Source: Acidobacteriaceae bacterium (GTDB taxonomy: Bacteria > Acidobacteriota > Terriglobia > Terriglobales > Acidobacteriaceae). Taken from it: a DNA stretch of 9,028 nucleotides. Numbering within the stretch: position 1 is the first letter of the stretch; the number at the start of each line of letters is the position of its first letter. A program made the position numbers and the translations under genes. Below the pieces are notes generated by a model, which worked only from the letters and a program-made list of their open reading frames with translations, searched no databases and was not told the origin of the DNA. Positions 5,110 through 9,028 of the stretch are shown piece after piece. The stretch is from contig PLUJ01000240.1 in assembly GCA_003165455.1 (NCBI GenBank), forward strand, positions 30,394-39,421. The letters are read 5' to 3'.

Positions 5110-8100
5110 TCAAGTCCGAAGACCGGCTTCCGCGTCCCCGGCAAGCGCTTCACAGACCGCTTGCTCGACTGACAACGCCCAGCCTTCCATCCACGCCCTC
5201 ACACCTGCAGTATTGCCAAGCGTTCGGCGCGCGAATTCCAAGGCCTTCTCTAGCCTCACTTGTTCTGTCGGCGTGAGCGGCGCGCCTAATCGTTGGCGAA
5301 GTGCAGCGGCGGCTCCTGCCAAGTGCAGAGATTGCCTGGCATTCGATTGTGCGGCGGCACTTACAGCCAGACATTCGAGCGCCCGAGCGATGCCACGTTT
5401 GTGACCCAACTCCTTGAACATCCGGATGCTTTCTCCATAAAGACGGCGGGCTTCGGCGTCGTTTCCTTGATCGCAGCTTAGACTCGCCAGATCGGAGAGG
5501 ACGCTGGCTATACCCCAGCCGTCCTGCAGATCGCGGAACGCTGTCAGACTCTGTTCGCAAAATGAGCGTGCGCCGGTCAAGTCCGCTTTTTCCCGCGCAA
5601 CGTCGCCCTGATAATTCAGCGTCCAGGCGATACCGGTGCCATCTCCGGCCCTTCGAAACATCGTCAAGCACTCGTCATAAAGCGAGGATGCACGCGCATA
5701 ATTGCCCTGCAGTTTGGTGACATTGGCAAGATTGCTCAGGGCGCGGGCGATGTCTGCAGAATCGCCCAGGTCCTTCCATATCGCTATACATCGCTCGAAG
5801 AGTAAGGATGCAACGGGAAGTTCGCCACGATCGCGAGCGTTGACGGCCAACGCGTTCAGTGCAACGGCCACTCCTCGCTTATCGTTGAGCTCGAGACAGG
5901 TCTCGAGGCTCGCTTCGAACATTTGCCGCGCAGAGGCGTAATCGCCCTGCTCGCCCGCCAGAACTGCGGCAGCGAACGACAGGCGGGCGCGCAGTTTTGG
6001 GCGCGCCGCGGTTCCTTCCAGCGCCAGCAACCTTGCGATCGAGTCTCGGCCCTCCGTGAGATATTCCCGCGTTTCCCAAAAGCGAAACAGGGCGGCACCT
6101 AGGCGAAGGGCCCACTCGGCATCCCCAGTCTTGATCAGGCAATCGAGCGCCAAGCGGAAATTGTCGTGCTCAATCTCAAATCGGTCGAGCCATTCGGGGT
6201 GAGCGACCGCGTCCTCGGCGCCTTCTTCGGCAAGCACAAGGTAATAAGCAGCATGGGCACGGCGAGTCCCAGATTCATCCGGGCTCTCAGCAAGCCGTTC
6301 GAGTGCATACTCGCGGATGGTGGAGAGCATGAAGAATCGCGTTTCCCCATCGACTTGTTCCACCTGCTGCACCAGGCTCTTGTCCACCATGGAAGCCATG
6401 CCATCGAGTATGTCGAGGCCCAAGTCACTGTGGGTATTGCATACGGCTTCCACCGCTTCCAGTACGCAACCGCCGGTAAACACGGAAAGCCTCCGAAAGA
6501 GAGTCTGTTCAGCGGCATTCAGCAAGCCATGACTCCAATCCACGGTGCTGCGAAGAGTTTGCTGCCGGGTCGGTAAGTCGCGCGCGCCTCCGGTCAACAG
6601 GTTCAGACTGCTTTCGAGGCGGGCTAGCATGGCGGACGGAGGCAGCAACTTGATGCGCGCCGCCGCCAGTTCGATGGCCAGAGGCAGGCCATCAAGGCGA
6701 GCGCAGATCGCCGCCACCGCGAGTGCATTTTCTTTGCTGAGCACGAATTCGCGCTTCACCGCCACCGCGCGCTCCACAAAAAGCGCAACCGCTGGAAGTC
6801 GTACCAGTTCTTCCAGGGGCGGGATCGATTTGAGGTCGGGCAGCAAAAGAGGTGGCACAGGGAATTCATGTTCGCCATAGACGTGAAGCGGCGCTTGGCT
6901 TGTGACCGCGACCTTGAGGTGCGGGCTAGTAATGAGGAGCTGAGTTATCGCCGGCGCGGCGGAGACGAGGTGCTCGAAGTTATCCAGCAAGAGAAGCATC
7001 GGCTGATCAAGGCCGCTCACGTACTCTTTCAGGCTTTCCTGCGACGACTGATTCCCGCTTTCGCGCATTCCCAATGTTTGCGCAATCGTGGCAGCGATTA
7101 AAGCAGGATCGCTCACCGTCGACAGTGAGACAAAGCAAACCCCGCCTGGAAATTCGGCGGCTGCATCTGCCGCTACGTGCAGCGCGAGTCGAGTCTTCCC
7201 GATGCCGCCTGGACCGGTGAGGGTCACTAGCTGCACGTCCACGCGGCTCAGGAGCTGACGGAGAGTAGCCGCTTCGTGCCCGCGTCCGATGAAAGCGGTG
7301 CGTTGTACTGGCAGGTTGTTGAGACGCACCTCCGAAGGGCGCGTGGACGGCCCCGCGAGACGGTCGCGCACTGCGGCGAGATCGCGAGCCAAATCCTCGG
7401 TGGAGGCATAGCGCTCCTTGGGATCCTTAGCCAGGCACCGGTCCACGATCCAAAGAAAGGGAGGGGGCGCTTGCAGCATTCTGGAACCCATATGCTCCGG
7501 TTGATCGCGAAGGATCGCGGCCATTGTTTCCGCATGAGTCTTTTTTCGGAATGCAGGAAATCCGGTAACCATCTCGTACAGAACCGAACCGAAAGAAAAC
7601 TGGTCAGAACGAAAATCAACTTCGCCGCCCGTGGCTTGCTCCGGTGACATATAGCCAACGGTGCCCAGTACCGTTCCCTGCTCCGTAAGCGTGGTCGAAG
7701 CGCCGGAATCCGGGGTAGAGTGCCCCTTCAGTTTCGCCAGACCGAAATCCAGAATCTTGACGGTAGCATCGCCGGAAACCATCAGGTTCTCCGGCTTTAA
7801 ATCTCGATGAACGATTCCGATCGCATGCGCTTTGGCGAGGGCGTCGGCGATCTGCGCCGCAATCGCGACGGCTTTGCGGAACGGAATCGGGCTAGCGACC
7901 AACAATTCTCGCAGAGTCTGCCCAATCACCAGCTCCATGGAGATATAGCGAGTTCCATTCACGTGACCGAGCTCGTAGATCGTGACGATGTTTGGATGAT
8001 TGAGTGCGCAGGCGGACCGGGCTTCCTGCTCGAAGCGCGCTAAAGCTTCCGGTTGAGAACAGCGTTCCAAAGAAAGAGTCTTGATGGCGACTTCCCGTCC

Positions 8101-8235
8101 GAGGCGACTGTCCCTGGCGCGATACACCTCACCCATGCCGCCGGCGCCCAATCTCTGGAAAATTTCGTAACTTCCGAACTGCGTACCCGGTGACAAGGTG
8201 GACGGCGCCGATAATGGAGTCTCCAGCGGATTCAT
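5110..8235 (-). CDS. Ser/Thr protein kinase fused to STAND (NB-ARC-like) ATPase and TPR domain
   Basis: The product is 1041 residues from the ATG at 8235. Residues about 23-290 form a Hanks-type kinase: glycine loop GAGGMGEVYRA (30-40), K52, HRDLKPEN (143-150), DFG (164-166), SPEQ in place of APE. All catalytic residues are present. Residues about 310-560 form a STAND ATPase: Walker A GPGGIGKT (341-348), Walker B LLLLDNF with D418, and GLPLAIELAAAR (516-527). A winged-helix-like segment follows (about 565-650, FRRLSVFTGG...STIREYALERL). Residues about 750-985 hold at least five TPRs with an exact 40-residue period (789, 829, 869, 909, 949). There is no membrane helix and no C-terminal DNA-binding domain, so it should act in the cytoplasm. 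The design recalls mycobacterial PknK and other kinase-STAND regulators, which assemble on ligand or partner binding. The frame opens to 8403, but that extension would overlap the divergent OsmC gene; the chosen ATG has AAGGCG upstream. Confidence 0.9.
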   Translation of the reverse strand: MNPLETPLSAPSTLSPGTQFGSYEIFQRLGAGGMGEVYRARDSRLGREVAIKTLSLERCSQPEALARFEQEARSACALNHPNIVTIYELGHVNGTRYISMELVIGQTLRELLVASPIPFRKAVAIAAQIADALAKAHAIGIVHRDLKPENLMVSGDATVKILDFGLAKLKGHSTPDSGASTTLTEQGTVLGTVGYMSPEQATGGEVDFRSDQFSFGSVLYEMVTGFPAFRKKTHAETMAAILRDQPEHMGSRMLQAPPPFLWIVDRCLAKDPKERYASTEDLARDLAAVRDRLAGPSTRPSEVRLNNLPVQRTAFIGRGHEAATLRQLLSRVDVQLVTLTGPGGIGKTRLALHVAADAAAEFPGGVCFVSLSTVSDPALIAATIAQTLGMRESGNQSSQESLKEYVSGLDQPMLLLLDNFEHLVSAAPAITQLLITSPHLKVAVTSQAPLHVYGEHEFPVPPLLLPDLKSIPPLEELVRLPAVALFVERAVAVKREFVLSKENALAVAAICARLDGLPLAIELAAARIKLLPPSAMLARLESSLNLLTGGARDLPTRQQTLRSTVDWSHGLLNAAEQTLFRRLSVFTGGCVLEAVEAVCNTHSDLGLDILDGMASMVDKSLVQQVEQVDGETRFFMLSTIREYALERLAESPDESGTRRAHAAYYLVLAEEGAEDAVAHPEWLDRFEIEHDNFRLALDCLIKTGDAEWALRLGAALFRFWETREYLTEGRDSIARLLALEGTAARPKLRARLSFAAAVLAGEQGDYASARQMFEASLETCLELNDKRGVAVALNALAVNARDRGELPVASLLFERCIAIWKDLGDSADIARALSNLANVTKLQGNYARASSLYDECLTMFRRAGDGTGIAWTLNYQGDVAREKADLTGARSFCEQSLTAFRDLQDGWGIASVLSDLASLSCDQGNDAEARRLYGESIRMFKELGHKRGIARALECLAVSAAAQSNARQSLHLAGAAAALRQRLGAPLTPTEQVRLEKALEFARRTLGNTAGVRAWMEGWALSVEQAVCEALAGDAEAGLRT

Positions 8236-8375
8236 GGACGTCGCCTTATCGCATTGGACGGCCTGCCGAGGGCTGCCCGCCGGTGCGTGACTTGTTTTGA
8301 CTTCGATCGCCGCCGAGAAGAACTTCGCAGCAGCCCTGAGTGCGCCTATAATACACCAGATCTTAGGAGACGTGA
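8236..8375. promoter_or_regulatory. divergent control region between kinase and OsmC genes
   Basis: These 140 bp carry the leaders of two divergent genes. The OsmC promoter is clear and listed separately. No convincing -35/-10 pair was found for the kinase gene. An 8-bp inverted pair AGGGCTGC (8269-8276) and GCAGCCCT (8330-8337) spans 53 bp; one arm abuts the OsmC -35 box. This spacing is too wide for a simple operator and may be chance. Confidence 0.4.
8324..8352 (+). promoter_or_regulatory. sigma-70-type promoter of the OsmC gene
   Basis: A perfect TATAAT (8347-8352) lies 17 nt after TTCGCA (8324-8329), which matches four of six consensus -35 bases. Transcription would start near 8359, giving a leader of roughly 17 nt that includes the AGGAGA ribosome site. 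The weak -35 leaves room for an activator, but no OhrR- or OxyR-like site was recognised. Confidence 0.65.
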
Positions 8376-8879
8376 ATGGATGTTCGGTCGTTGCAACGCC
8401 CACTTAAAGACCGGTATCGGCAAGACCCGGCGAGTTCTCGAATTACGTTGACGGCGCGCGGCAGTCAGACCGACGCGCCTATCGCCTGCTCGATCGACCT
8501 GGGCCGGGCAATCTACAATGCGCAAGCTCACCAAGGCGTTGGCGGTGCGGGGACCGGAGCCTGCTCCGGAGACCTGTTGTTGGGTGCGCTCGCCGCCTGC
8601 GCTCAGATCACTTGCCAAATGGTCGCCGCTGCGATGGGAATACCTACCGAGGGCATTGATGTCACGGTTGAGGGCGATCTTGACCTACAAGGAACTCTCG
8701 GACTATCGAAAGAGGCCCCTGTGGGATTTCAAGGAATAAGAATGATCTTCAACATCCGCGCACCGCAGGCGACCGAGGAGCAACTAAAAGCGTTGCAGGC
8801 GAAAACCGAACAGTATTGTGTAGTGATGCAAACCTTGCAGCGTCCACCGAAGATTGAGCATACATGGGCGCAGCTCTGA
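8376..8879 (+). CDS. OsmC/Ohr-superfamily thiol peroxidase
   Basis: The 167-residue cytoplasmic protein has the OsmC fold signature. The core helix GDLLLGALAACAQITCQMVAAAMG carries the candidate peroxidatic C75. The region TEGIDVTVEGDLD forms the crossing strands. The C-terminal helix EEQLKALQAKTEQYCVVMQTL carries the candidate resolving C148. Family members reduce organic hydroperoxides through this cysteine pair, usually with lipoyl or thiol donors. Two further cysteines (C63, C80) lie near the active site. Residues 30-62 are of the 'YfcJ/general OsmC' kind rather than clear Ohr, so the subgroup is uncertain. AGGAGA lies 5 nt before the ATG, downstream of a TATAAT box. It is transcribed alone and ends before a hairpin terminator. 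It is divergent from the kinase gene; a regulatory link is possible but not shown. Confidence 0.85.
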   Translation: MDVRSLQRPLKDRYRQDPASSRITLTARGSQTDAPIACSIDLGRAIYNAQAHQGVGGAGTGACSGDLLLGALAACAQITCQMVAAAMGIPTEGIDVTVEGDLDLQGTLGLSKEAPVGFQGIRMIFNIRAPQATEEQLKALQAKTEQYCVVMQTLQRPPKIEHTWAQL

Positions 8880-8910
8880 CGGAATTTGGAATAGACGGAT
8901 GGAGTGGATC

Positions 8911-8946
8911 CCAAAAACTCAGCCTGGCGGGTGGCCCAGGCTTTTG
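8911..8946 (+). terminator. intrinsic terminator after the OsmC gene
   Basis: AGCCTGG (8921-8927) and CCAGGCT (8936-8942) form a 7-bp GC-rich stem with an 8-nt loop. TTT follows directly, and CAAAA precedes on the 5' side, so the hairpin could also work on the opposite strand. It begins 41 nt after the OsmC stop. The U-tract is short, so efficiency may be modest. Confidence 0.6.
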
Positions 8947-8978
8947 ATCTCGCTTGCATCGCCAACACAGCGGGCTGC

Positions 8979-9010
8979 CCCGTCCTTCGCGTTTTTTTGC
9001 GAAGGGCGGG
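8979..9010. repeat. 12-bp palindrome with seven T in the loop
   Basis: CCCGTCCTTCGC (8979-8990) pairs with GCGAAGGGCGGG (8999-9010) over 12 positions with one G-T wobble. The loop is G followed by seven T. The T-run sits in the loop, not after the stem, so this is not a standard terminator. The pattern recalls short interspersed palindromes that recur in acidobacterial genomes; that is memory, not a search result. Confidence 0.6.
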
Positions 9011-9028
9011 AGTCGGAAATGCCAGCGC

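Noticed and set aside
8236..8403. N-terminal extension of the kinase frame to an ATG at 8403
   Set aside because: It would overlap the OsmC start and promoter, and the added 56 residues have no kinase-family similarity.

Overview
The window looks like acidobacterial chromosome (Terriglobia/Koribacter-like). GC is moderately high. A kinase-STAND-TPR regulator, a lipoprotein built of Ig-like (BIG2) domains plus a PQQ-type propeller, and a MotB tail of acidobacterial style all point that way. This is a family-level inference from remembered relatives, not a database result.

Layout from left to right. At the left edge, on the minus strand, is the start of a cheW-like chemotaxis gene, cut by the window end. 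Upstream of it on the same strand is one 433-codon frame that joins two unrelated proteins. Its first 195 residues are an OmpR/PhoB-type response regulator. From residue 196 it is the periplasmic half of the flagellar stator protein MotB. The join removes the wing of the DNA-binding domain and the MotB membrane helix with its ion-carrying aspartate. Codon choice also changes at the join. A 281-bp divergent region follows. Then, on the plus strand, come a three-Ig-domain lipoprotein with a C-terminal propeller and a 51-residue metallothionein.

The next 329 bp (4495-4823) hold no convincing gene. They contain a REP-like palindrome, a second perfect hairpin and a pair of 8-bp direct repeats. A 90-codon DUF4242 gene follows and ends 13 bp from the end of a convergent gene. 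That gene encodes a 1041-residue Ser/Thr kinase fused to a STAND (NB-ARC-like) ATPase and 40-residue TPRs. Divergent from it, behind a clear TATAAT promoter and AGGAGA ribosome site, is an OsmC-type thiol peroxidase. It is followed by a hairpin terminator and then a long palindrome with seven T in its loop.

How the genes might work together: motB-tail and cheW are the usual order in a motility/chemotaxis cluster, so the left side probably derives from a flagellar operon now headed by a response-regulator fragment. The rest is single-gene housekeeping or stress content (metal buffering, organic peroxide detoxification, a cytoplasmic signalling hub). There is no strong evidence of one pathway. 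No tRNA, rRNA, CRISPR array or intact transposase was seen. The points most worth following up are the regulator-MotB chimera and the previously hidden metallothionein.
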